From Cacajao melanocephalus (taxonomy: Eukaryota > Chordata > Mammalia > Primates > Pitheciidae), in contig CAUYLG010050936.1 of the NCBI GenBank assembly GCA_963573385.1, positions 1 to 64,000 on the forward strand: DNA of 64,000 nt. Direction: 5' to 3'. Of the stretch, positions 54,201 through 64,000 are shown in pieces (position 1 is the first letter of the stretch; every line of letters starts with the position of its first letter). The notes below the pieces were generated by a model, which did not search any database, was not told the DNA's origin, and worked only from the letters and a program-made list of their open reading frames with translations. A program made the position numbers and the translations under genes.

Positions 54201-57200
54201 TTTTCTAAGATATTAGTTAATAACGTTTAAATTAAAGCATGGACAGAAAACTGTCAGATGGAAAAGTCATGAGGAAACAACAAAAAGAAACTTTCTCGTT
54301 GGTTCTGGATTGCCAGACCCACTGTCTCTGATATATGAAGGGAAATTTAAAGTGTCTACTTTTTGAGCTCTTTGGAGCAGCAGCGCTGCCTCTGCAGTAT
54401 TCAGAACACATACGAGATACCTTCAGGTATGGCAAATGTGGCTGTCACTTCAGCTCCCTGAACAGAGACTGAAATAGAGACCAGGGTTGCCTGAGAAGAG
54501 GTGGAATAGAGAAGGACAAAGTATGATGTTCCGTGAGGATGAGGGAAAGCACCAAGAGGCATGTTTCCTAAGACTTACTTCACCTTAAGCTCTGTATCCC
54601 ACTTTTCCAAACCACCTTTACAACTGCACCCACTTTAACCAAAAAATCAGGTCAGGATTTGGTCACAGTAGGTGCTGAAAGGAGCTGGCACAGAGAGGAT
54701 GTGGAGAATTAGAATTGTCATGTAATTCAGAAAACACTGATTTTCTAATTATTTATTCCATTTGAATTATTTTTACTCCTGTCAACCCTGTGCTCCTGAA
54801 GTTTTTTGTCATAGGAAAGTATATACTTCCAACAGTATTTATTACTTGTTTTTATAGAGACAAGGTCTAGCTCTGTCACCCAGGCTGCAGTGCACTGGTG
54901 CCATAACGGCTCACTACAGTCTCAAACTCATGGGCTCAAGTGATCTGATCCTCCTGCCTCAGCCTCCTGAGTAGGTGTGACTACAGATGCATGCCACCAC
55001 ACCTGGCTAACTTTTTAACTTTTTGTAGATGGGGTCTCACTGTTTTGCCCAGGCTGGTCTTGAACTCTTGGGCTCAAGTGATCCACCTACCTTGGCCTCC
55101 CGAAGTGCTGAGATTACAGGCGTGAGCCACTGCACCTGGCTTGTCCAACAGTATTTAATTATAATAAGATGTTGTATCTGAATTTGGCTCCTTCTCACTA
55201 CTGCTACCTCTTGTTGCCTTGTGAACTTTCTTCAATGGCCTTAAATAGGATACTTCTGGGTGACTTAAATGAAAGGATTCAGGAGAAGAGCAGGTGGCAT
55301 AAACTCCTTCCACAGTCTCTCAGTAGGCAATTCAGTTTGGCTTGACCTTAAATTTTAGCAGACTTTATGCTTTCAGTGGTTGCTCAGGAGCACTATGAAG
55401 ACTCACCCTGCTTGCTTGAATTTATACATGGAAAGACTTTCATTCTACCTTCAAGGAACCAAGATAAGAGACACTGATAGATAGTGTGCTAAGCCCTGAC
55501 AATCTGGGGCACAAACACATGCCATAATTAGGGCCCTGCTTTATCTAAAATTAGCACATGAATTTTATTCTGGGGCACAAATGCATGCCATAATTAGGGC
55601 CCTACTTTATCTAAAATTAGCACATGAATTTTATTCCATTATTGTAAAAAGAACTTCTCATAAAGAATACACCAGCAGTAACTGATAAGAAATCTAAGTT
55701 TTACAAATAAAAGCAAGTCTGATGATAGCATAACCAAGCTGTTTATATCACAGAGCCGATCTTTCTCACTAATTTGTAGATATTTTTAGATAATAACTAC
55801 AGAATAAAATATGTGTGGAATCTATAATGAATCTCTGTTAAATTACAAATTTAACACTTTAAGAGCTCAGAAAAAGTCCTCAGCCAGAGAGGTCACAAAA
55901 CTACATATCTTAGAAATCAAAGGAGCAGCTTCAGATATAGAAACTATCTGTAACAAACATAGGCACAGAGCTCTCACCAACAGAATATCAGGAAAGCATT
56001 TAATATTTCCTAGTTGCCGCTTGCTTAATAGGTATGTCAAAGTTAACTTGGTGTTTGAAAAACATGATTATCCTGGAAGAGGAACATCTGAATATCCATC
56101 AGGATAAATGCCAGCAACAGCCACAGTAGCTGTCCTATGGAATTGTGCACAACTTCATGATGGTGATGTGGGGATTGCTCTAAGTTGTAAACATCTGGAG
56201 CAACATAGCTCTGGATACAGGAATTTGCAACAGTATTCATTAGTGTGTTTGAGTCTACAAGCGAAAATGGCTCTATACCTTCTTCCAAATGATAATAATA
56301 GTGTTCAGTTAATAGTTGCAGTATGCATCTGAAGATGCACATGGCTTCATCTCAGGAGAGCATCGGTCTGTCATAATGGACTAGCACAAAAGCCTTTGGG
56401 GAGAAACTGGTTGTTATCAATAACAGTTTTCAAGGAATGTATGCCATTCTAATTGTCCAGTTATAGGAAAATCTCCACAGACTTTGAAGGATACTTTCCA
56501 AGGAATTGAGGATGACCAATTCTCTAGAGGGGACAAATGTCAGACTTTTAAATTTACATCAAACAAGGTATCACCAAGCCAGTTACAAAATATCTAGAGG
56601 ACTACAAAGGTCAAACAAGGAAGCAGACTGTGGAGACCATAAACGCACTGGGAAGAAGGGGCTTATGCCTAATTTGGTCTTACTGAGATAATCAGTGCTG
56701 TGGCCAAGTAGTGCAACTGAGATATACCCAGATAACCACACTTGAAATTTCATCTAAAATTTTTATTGTTCAAGGCTCAATATAAAACCTTGCTAATAGT
56801 CCATGTTGGTAAGAAATTATGATTATCTTCAACTCAGAAAATAAACTGATAGAAGTTATACATAACTTGAAAACAAGGTCTTTGCATTTTTAAAAATGGA
56901 AAATTTCAGTTACTCTTATCATCTGAAAGCTAGGTATATCCATCTCATTCCATGTAGAGTATATGCTATGAAGAAATCACGTCAAGTCTTACAGGTTTAT
57001 TCTTTTTTGTTTCCCCACAAAGGGAAGCCATTAAGACTCTTCACCTACTATCACTTAGCAGAGAGCAGGGAAAGTCTTATGTAGATTGAGATGCCTATTT
57101 TTTCTTTCCTTTGAACTCAATGGTTTTATTCTTTTTATATTCCGGTAATGATAGAATATAGAATATCTAGTATCAATTTTTTGTACTTGTTTGCTGGCCC

Positions 57201-60045
57201 TTTGCTTGAACCAACCAACTAGTTGTACAAGAGAAAGGCAGAGCAGGATTTCAGAAAATTCTCTATCCAGTCCTGGGAAACTAATTCAAAACGGACCTTC
57301 CTGACCTCTCTTTCCTTTTCTTCCCTCTCTTCTCCACCCAGCAATTTTTACTCTTAGGAAGAAAAGTAAAAGCAAGACATCGCAACTCCTTTGTTTGGCT
57401 GGCATTTCTTGCATCATTATTACCATCTGCATTTGTTTAGTGTCCCAGAAACTACAGACATGCTGTCTACAGGGAATCTCAAGACTCGGGTCTGCACAAA
57501 ATATTGGAGTTACTGAATCATAGCAATCTCTTTATTTTAAAGCACCTTCTATGGATACTTAGTCCTTTATTTTTTATCTTTTCCAATCTATCCTTCTCAT
57601 ACGTATCTTCTTTTTTCTTTTATTCTTGTTTTGATTTTCCTTTGTTCTTTATCATTCTTCCCCATTTTTCTATATTTATCTTTCCTTGCATTATTATTCT
57701 CTCCTCTGCTTCCTCTGGTGCCTTTTTCTTCATGTTCTATTGTTCAATGACCATTACCTTGATTTTTCCTACCCCATTTTCTTATCTCACGTTTACTGAT
57801 TTCTTCTGTTTTCTTACATTTCTTTACTTACAGCATCTTCATTTAAATTTTTCTTCCTCTTCATCCATGTGGTAACCAATTCTTTATTGTAGTTGAGTAA
57901 ATATCAAACATTTTAAGCAAATTTATTGAGGTATAATTCATATATCATGTAATTCCCCATTTAAAGTATAATATTCAGTGGCTTTTAGTATATCCACAGA
58001 GTTGTACATCCACCACCACAATGGACTTTATTTCTTCTTTTTTTTTTTTTGAGATGGAGTTTCACTCTTGTTGCCCAGCCTGGAGTGCAATGGTGCAATC
58101 TCAGCTCACTGAAACCTCCACCTCCCAGGTTCAAGCAACTCTCCTGCCTCAGGCTCCCAAGTAGCTGGGATTACAGGTGGCCACCACCACACCTGACTAA
58201 TTTTTGTATTTTTAGTAGAGAGGTTTCACCATGTTGGTCAGGCTGGTCTTGAACTCCTGACATCAGGCCATCCACCCCCTCGGCGTCCCAAAGTGTTGGG
58301 ATTACAAGCATGAGCCACTGTGCCCAGCCCACGATGAATTTTCAATCATTTTCATTGCCTCAAAAAGAAACACTGCACCCCATAGCCACCACCTCCCCTT
58401 CCCCTCTGCCCCTAGTTAACTCTCCAGCCCCAGGAAACTACTAATCTACTTTCTGTCTCTACAGGTTTGCCTATTCTGGGCATTTCATATAAATAAAGTA
58501 ACACGTGATCCTTTGTGACTGGCTTCTTTCACTTAACAGATTTATCAATGTTATGGCATAGATCAGAACTTCATTTCTTTCTTTTCTTTTTTTTTTAATA
58601 GAGGCAGGGTAGGGTCTCACTATGTTTCCCAGGCTGGTCTCAAACTCCTGGGTTCAAGCAATCCTCCCATCTCAGCCTCCAAAAGTGCTAGGGTTACAGG
58701 TGTGAGCTACTACATTTGGTTTTTTTTTTTGACAGGGTCTTGCTCTGTCACCCAGGCTGGAGTGCAGTGGTGTGATCACGGCTCACTAAAGCATCTATCT
58801 CCTGGGCTCAAGAGATCCTCCCACCTCAGACTCCTGAATAGCTGGGACTACAGTAGTGTACCACCAGACCTGGATAATTTTTTATCTTTTCTAGAGATGC
58901 GGTATCACTATGTTTCCCAGGCTAGTCTCAAACTCCTGAACTCAAGCTATCTGCTCACCTGGCTTCTCAAAGTGTTAGGATTACAGGCATGAGCCACCAC
59001 GCCTGGCCCATTTATTTTTATTGTGGAATAATATTCTATTGTATAGATCTACCATATTTCATTTATCCATTCATCAGCTGATGGACATTTGAGGTGTTTC
59101 TGCTGCTTTTTTGCTATTATGATTAATGATGCTATGAACATTTATGCACAGGTTTTTGTGTGGACATGTATTTCCCCCTCTCTTGGGTATATATCTAGGA
59201 GTGGAGCTGCTGGATCACATGGCAGCTCTATGTTTAACCATTTGAGGAACTGCCAGATTGTTTTCCAAAGTGGCTGCACAATTGCACATTCCCACTAGCG
59301 GTATATAAGAGTTCCAATTTCTCCATATTCTTGCAAACACTTGTTATTATCTATCTCTTTAATTATAGCTATCCTAGTAGGTATGAAGTGGTATCTCGTT
59401 ATGGTTTTGATTGTATTTCCCTAATGGGAACAATAAATATTCTAAAATTTCCACCACATAAGAAATCTTAAAAATGTTTTCTAGGGGCCATAGTACATCA
59501 CTGAAAAGTTGTAATGTTTTAGTGTCTCATACAGAAAGGTTAGGGTATATAGATGAAAGAAAATCTTTGTATTATTAATTTCATGCTCTTAGACTTTTTT
59601 CTAAATCCCAAAGTAAGAAGCAAAGCAGACTAAGGCATAAGAATAATGTCTAAGAATAAGGAACCCTAATTCTAATTTTCTGTTTACTATTTCTAGATCA
59701 TTCATTTCTTACCCCTCATTTCTTCTTCTGTTCTTTCTAGGCAAATAATAAATACTCATAATTTTTTTTTCTTTGAAGATTGTCTGTGGTCCCAGTATTC
59801 AACATGAAAATAGGAAATGTTAGAAAAAAATATATAACTGCCCTTGTCCCTCAAGAATAGCAACATGTACTCACTCATCAAAGTTCAGTGTATTTGTCCA
59901 GTTCAGCACTGCATCCACTTCCCATTCCATCACAGAATCTATCCCACCATCTTCAACAGTTCTAATCAGCTCTTTTGTTGTGGTGTGAATTAGTCCTAGA
60001 GTTTCATGATGTGTTGACTTAGCCTCCAGACTTCCTGAGAAGTAC
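51098..60045 (-). CDS. C11orf65: C11orf65 (MFI), last three coding exons
   Basis: Three minus-strand exons, 59875-60045, 53717-53772 and 51098-51252, join in frame and spell the C-terminus of C11orf65, a protein reported as a mitochondrial fission regulator. Reading 5' to 3', the segments are [20 protein letters not shown] through [12 protein letters not shown], then [18 protein letters not shown], then [18 protein letters not shown] to the end [11 protein letters not shown] and TAA at 51098-51100. Junction codons (Glu-Tyr, Lys-Gly) are restored across introns, and all donors and acceptors are GT-AG. Earlier exons lie beyond 64000. The gene converges on ATM. Product function comes from the literature; nothing in these exons shows a known catalytic motif. 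Confidence 0.93.
51455..51660 (+). mobile_element. MIR, sense
   Basis: AACTAGCTGTGTTATTTGAG, TCATCTGTAAAATGAGGATA, GTAAAGAACTTAGCAGAGCA. Confidence 0.88.
51938..52238 (-). mobile_element. Alu, antisense, with 11-bp internal duplication
   Basis: T tract then GAGACAGGGTCTCACTCTGT; GAGCTCAAATGAGCTCAAAT is a tandem 11-mer inside. Confidence 0.94.
52400..52891 (-). mobile_element. MIR, antisense, with a truncated sense Alu at its end
   Basis: MIR at 52400-52620 (CTCATATTTATGGAGTATGC, CTTGCCCAAGATCATATAGC). It is followed at 52623-52891 by a 5'-truncated sense Alu; CTCCACA occurs on both sides of the Alu. Confidence 0.85.
53187..53476 (-). mobile_element. Alu, antisense
   Basis: GAGATGGAATCTCACTCTGT to CCACTGTACCTGACC; AGTAACTTT on both sides. 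Lies 240 bp from a C11orf65 exon. Confidence 0.95.
53717..53772 (-). CDS. C11orf65: C11orf65 exon, second from the end
   Basis: 56 nt on the minus strand. Acceptor GCACGTAG, donor CAAAG|GTAGGC. It encodes [18 protein letters not shown], joining Glu before and Gly after. Confidence 0.93.
53885..54108 (+). repeat. Two-copy tandem duplication, 112-bp period
   Basis: TCACTAGCCTCCATGTTTAA begins both copies (53885 and 53997), and both end with CCCACCATC. By eye the copies differ at about 14 sites. Confidence 0.88.
54110..54845 (-). other. C11orf65 intron, nothing recognised
   Basis: Unique-looking intron sequence. Confidence 0.45.
54846..55143 (-). mobile_element. Alu, antisense, old
   Basis: TAGAGACAAGGTCTAGCTCT to CCACTGCACCTGGC; CCAACAGTATTTA flanks both sides. 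Confidence 0.93.
55504..55635 (+). repeat. Two-copy tandem duplication, 66-bp period
   Basis: CTGGGGCACAAA starts both units (55504 and 55570) and GAATTTTATT ends both. Only three differences in 66 bp, so much younger than the 112-bp duplication nearby. Confidence 0.93.
55640..57500 (-). other. C11orf65 intron, no repeats recognised
   Basis: 1.9 kb of AT-rich intron without a clear repeat, splice site or coding signal that I can support. Confidence 0.45.
57530..57870 (+). repeat. T/C-rich low-complexity tract
   Basis: Strongly pyrimidine-rich on the plus strand. The long open frame here is a product of that composition. Confidence 0.75.
58031..58329 (-). mobile_element. Alu, antisense
   Basis: GAGATGGAGTTTCACTCTTG to CCACTGTGCCCAGCC; imperfect CACAATGGACTTT / CACGATGAATTTT flanks. 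Confidence 0.95.
58575..58719 (-). mobile_element. Alu monomer, antisense
   Basis: Single arm: TAATAGAGGCAGGGTAGGGT to GTGTGAGCTACTACATTTGG. Confidence 0.88.
58720..59008 (-). mobile_element. Alu, antisense
   Basis: T tract, GACAGGGTCTTGCTCTGTCA to CCACCACGCCTGGCCC, abutting the monomer. Confidence 0.94.
59875..60045 (-). CDS. C11orf65: C11orf65 exon, third from the end
   Basis: 171 nt on the minus strand. Acceptor CTATTTAG on the 60046 side, donor GATGA|GTGAGT on the 59874 side. It encodes [20 protein letters not shown] to WTNTLNFD plus two bases of a Glu codon. Confidence 0.93.
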
Positions 60046-60545
60046 CTAAATAGAGGAAAGGGAAAGAGACGTAAATATTTTGAAATAAGAGATTACAAGT
60101 AGATACAAGTGATATATATTGTTATTTACATGTTAAAACTATTTGCATACTGAATAAAGTTTTCATCCTATATAACTCAGATGCATCTAAACCAAGATCT
60201 ATGTGATGAAATCATTTGGGGGAAAAAGCAACTTGATCAACCACACTAACTTCAAATCACCCCTCAATAAGTGGCGATTTTATGATACAAAGAAAAACTA
60301 AGTTATTAAATTGCTGAATCATAGAATTATTGAGTGGAAATGGGCAACCTACTCATTTTATAGGTGAAGAAATAAATCTTTGAGGACTTAAGTAAATTTT
60401 ACAAAATCAAGAGGCTAATGGCAGATGAAGAGGGAAGGAAAGTGAAAAAAGGAGAGGAAGAGTTAAAGGGAAAACAGATACTGACATTTTCTTTGTGCCA
60501 GACACTTTTCATACATTCTCATTTCTCTTTAAAAAGACAGAGCCA

Positions 60546-60840
60546 GACCAGGCACGGTGGCTCACGCCTGAAATTCCAGCACTTTGGGAAGCCAAGGCAG
60601 GCGGATCATGAGGTCAGGAGTTCAAGACCAGCCTGGCCAACACGGTGAAACCCCATCTCTACTAAAAGTACAAAAATTAGCCGGGCATGGTGGTAGATGC
60701 CTGTAATCCCAGCTACTCAAGAGGCTGAAACAGGAGAACTGCTTGAACTTGGGAGGCAGAGGTTGCAGTCCGCCAAAATAGTGCCATTGCACTCCAGCCT
60801 GGGCAACAAGAACAAGACTCTGTCTGAAAAAAAAAGAAAA
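60546..60840 (+). mobile_element. Alu, sense
   Basis: CAGGCACGGTGGCTCACGCC to A tail; AAAGACAGAGC / AAAGACACAGC flanks. Confidence 0.95.
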
Positions 60841-60924
60841 GACACAGCTATTTGTGGCAGCTATTTTTATTTCCCTTTTAGAGATAAAGAAACTGAGACT
60901 TGGAGAAGCTAACATATTGTTCAA

Positions 60925-61070
60925 GGCCGGGCACAGTACTGGCTCAAGCCTGTAATCCCAACACTTTGGGAGGCTGAAGCAGGAGGATCATTTGAGGCCA
61001 GGAGTTTGAGACCAGCCTGGGCAACAGAGAGATCCTCATCTCTATTAATAATTTTAAAAATGCTTAAAGA
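60925..61070 (+). mobile_element. Alu left monomer, sense, with target duplication
   Basis: GGCCGGGCACAGTACTGGCT to an AT-rich tail, only about 146 bp. ATTGTTCAA on both sides shows it inserted as a short unit or was shortened after insertion. Confidence 0.9.
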
Positions 61071-61349
61071 AATTGTTCAAGATCATGTAGTAGTAAATAT
61101 ACATGAGAGCCAGGATTCAGACCCTTAGTTTTATGTTCAGCCTCCTTCTGCAGCACTGCCTGTCTTAATCCGAGCACTTAACATATTCACTGATAATAAG
61201 CTGAGTAACTAGAGATAAGTTAGCAGTCCTTACCAAGATCATCAAAACATTTTTTTGGTATTCATTTTAAGATCTACATTGGTAGCCATTTTAAAGGGTC
61301 ACCTGTTTTGAAGTTGCATTCATTTATTAATTCAACACTCATTGATTAG

Positions 61350-61788
<439 letters not shown>

Positions 61789-61848
61789 GTAATCATAACA
61801 CTACTTCCTACTGGCATTCTTAAGAGATTTAGAAGTATCAATCCATGT

Positions 61849-61980
61849 GGCCTGGGCATGATGGCTCATACCTGTAATCCCAGCACTTTGGGAGACTGAG
61901 GCAGGAGACTCCCTTGAGCCCAGGAGTTCAGGACCAGTATGGGCAAAACAGAAACACCTTCTCTCTACAAAAAAAAAAAA
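61849..61980 (+). mobile_element. Alu left part, sense, truncated
   Basis: GGCCTGGGCATGATGGCTCA to CTCTCTACAAAAAAAA, then an AT run. Confidence 0.9.
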
Positions 61981-62025
61981 ATATATATATATATATATTT
62001 TTTTTTTCCCCTAACCCTAACCCTA
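61981..62025 (+). repeat. AT run, T run and short telomere-like CCCTAA repeat
   Basis: (AT)n at 61981-61999, T tract, then CCCTAACCCTAACCCTA at 62009-62025, sandwiched between two Alus of opposite orientation. Confidence 0.85.
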
Positions 62026-62319
62026 TTTTTTTTTTTTTTTGAGACAGAGTCTTGCTCTGTCACCCAGGCTGGCATGCAGTGGCGCAATCTCAGCTCACTG
62101 CAACCTCCGCCTCCCAGTTCAAGTAATTCCTCTGCCTCAGCCTCCCCAGTAGCTGAGACAACAGGCACTTGCCACCATACCCGGCTAATTTTTGTATTTT
62201 TAGTAAAAACAGAGTTTCACCATATCAGCCAGGCTGGTCTTGAACTCCTGACCTTGTGAACTGTCCACCTCGGCCTCCTAAAGCACTGGGATTACAAGTA
62301 TAAGCCTCCGTGCCCGGCC
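62026..62319 (-). mobile_element. Alu, antisense
   Basis: T tract, GAGACAGAGTCTTGCTCTGT to CCGTGCCCGGCCC. Confidence 0.95.
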
Positions 62320-62426
62320 CAAAAAAATTTTAAAAATAATTTTTAAAAAAGTGTAAATCTATGTAAAGCATTTTGAACACTGGTACACAGTAAGCATTCA
62401 TAGGCTGACACTGTATTGGGCGGTAG

Positions 62427-62814
<388 letters not shown>

Positions 62815-63093
62815 TGAAATATAACAATTCAGATATCTTTTTCTCTTATTAAGGAAGTATAAATGCACTTTGTTTTTAAGAGAGTCATACTAATTGTTCA
62901 AATAATTTAATTCTCAGGTTTTGAACTCTTTTAAAATGAGTTACTATTATAACTAAGTAGTATAAATATTGATAAAATAACAGGTTTGCAAGTAGAAATA
63001 GTGTTTCAAATACACTGGTAAGAAATAAAAGATCACTTTATAAACATAACTTATTTTATAAACAAACAAGTGATCTTTTAAAAAGACAAAATT

Positions 63094-63386
63094 GGCTGGG
63101 TTGGTGGCTCATGCCTGTAATCTCAGAACTTTGAGAGGCCAAGGTGGGCGGGTCATTTGAGGTCAGGAGTTTGAGACTTGCCTGGCCAACATGGTGAAAC
63201 CTAGGCTCTACTAAAAATACAAAAATCAGCTGGGCGTGGTGGCATGTAGCTGTAGTCCCAGCTACTCAGGAAGCTGAGGCAGGAGAATGCTTGAATCCAG
63301 AGGCGGAGGTTGCAGTGAGCTGACATGGTGCCACTACACTCCTGCCTGGGCAAAAGAGAAAGACTCTTTCTAAAAAAAAAAAAAAA
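63094..63386 (+). mobile_element. Alu, sense
   Basis: GGCTGGGTTGGTGGCTCATG to poly(A); AAAGACAAAATT flanks. Confidence 0.95.
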
Positions 63387-63819
63387 GACAAAATTTATAG
63401 ATAATTTTGCAATATATTTTTGGTTGTATTCACTTTAACATGATCATATATTCTTTCTAAACTAGGAAATTTAAAGAGAAAGAATATTATAAGAAATGTT
63501 TGTCTGAATGTCATTAACAGAGAGAAGTTAAAATAACAAAGACCTAGGAAGAATCAAAGCTTAAGTTGCAAAGGAGGTTGAGGAAAGCTAAGATCTATAG
63601 GACACAGGAAGGAACAGGATTTTAAAACCAGAATTCTTTTAGTAAGATGGGGTTAAAAAATCAAAATTTTGTTGATTTTGTTTATTATTGATTCTCAGCA
63701 ACAGTCAGAATGAAGAGTGTTTAAAAGCCATCAATGAACACAGCACACAAAGTAAAATTTCTCATTCATTCCCTGCAACTCTATGAAAAGGAAACGTAAC
63801 ACCCAGTCATAAGAATTCA

Positions 63820-63975
63820 TTCATTCATTTATTTATTCTATAAGCAACATGCATTCATTAAACATGAACTATGTCTGAAATCCTGTGCTCATAAAAGAAG
63901 TCTCTGCTCTTTAGGGACTCAAAGTCTAGTGGAGATGGCAGACAAATACACAGATAATTGCACAAATGTAACCAC
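63820..63975 (-). mobile_element. L2 3' end, antisense
   Basis: ATTCATTCATTCATTTATTT, TTAGGGACTCAAAGTCTAGT and GGAGATGGCAGACAAATACA match the antisense L2 tail. Confidence 0.65.
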
Positions 63976-64000
63976 TGAATATATAAAAGATCCATGGGGC

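Larger units (their letters stand above)
57900..59430 (-). mobile_element. L1M 3' UTR, antisense, split by three Alu insertions
   Basis: L1M pieces at 57900-58030, 58330-58574 and 59009-59430: TTTATTGAGGTATAATTCAT, CCCCAGGAAACTACTAATCT and TCTAGGAGTGGAGCTGCTGG. They are co-linear once the Alus are removed. Confidence 0.85.

Noticed and set aside
57504..57875. 123-codon hydrophobic frame
   Set aside because: Lies in a T/C-rich tract; Phe/Leu/Ser-rich translation is caused by composition.

Overview
This window comes from a simian primate nuclear genome. It carries the last sixteen exons of ATM on the plus strand (894-32539) and the last three coding exons of C11orf65 on the minus strand (51098-60045), in tail-to-tail arrangement. 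All ATM exon lengths, phases and splice sites are intact, so the gene looks functional. Compared with human ATM from memory, I count about 23 amino-acid differences in 731 codons. That is too many for human or great ape and suggests a monkey, perhaps a New World monkey (inference; not tested by alignment). Dozens of Alu elements, including dimeric Alus and free left monomers, support a simian host.

Layout. 1-32539: ATM exons 48-63, encoding human-equivalent residues 2326-3056 (end of the FAT domain, PI3K-like kinase domain, FATC tail). The introns hold Alu, MIR, L2, L1M, Tigger, MER5, MER20 and MER30-like repeats. 32540 to about 35850: ATM 3' UTR, containing a 5'-truncated Alu and a rearranged Alu fragment. 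35850-37684: L2, an L1 3' tail and an old antisense L1. 37685-45659: a nearly complete class I (gammaretrovirus-like) endogenous provirus in ATM orientation, with both LTRs, a 4-bp target duplication, a Lys-type primer site, broken gag and pro-pol, and only a remnant of env. 45660-50363: older repeat debris, namely an antisense L1M, an L1 ORF2 scrap, an antisense MST-type LTR, L2, and the 3' part of an ERV-L-like element ending in an MLT2-type LTR. 51098-60045: C11orf65 exons with repeat-rich introns. 60046-64000: C11orf65 intron dominated by Alu.

How it works together. The only genes with intact reading frames are ATM (DNA double-strand-break signalling kinase) and C11orf65. They converge on a roughly 15-kb intergenic stretch that has collected at least three LTR-element generations. 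I see no bacterial, CRISPR, tRNA or rRNA features and no new gene system. The points most worth checking are the provirus and its odd primer site, a GC-AG intron in ATM, an Arg-to-Gln change at the CpG codon that is a human ataxia-telangiectasia stop hotspot, an ATM exon closely flanked by inverted Alus, and several local tandem duplications.
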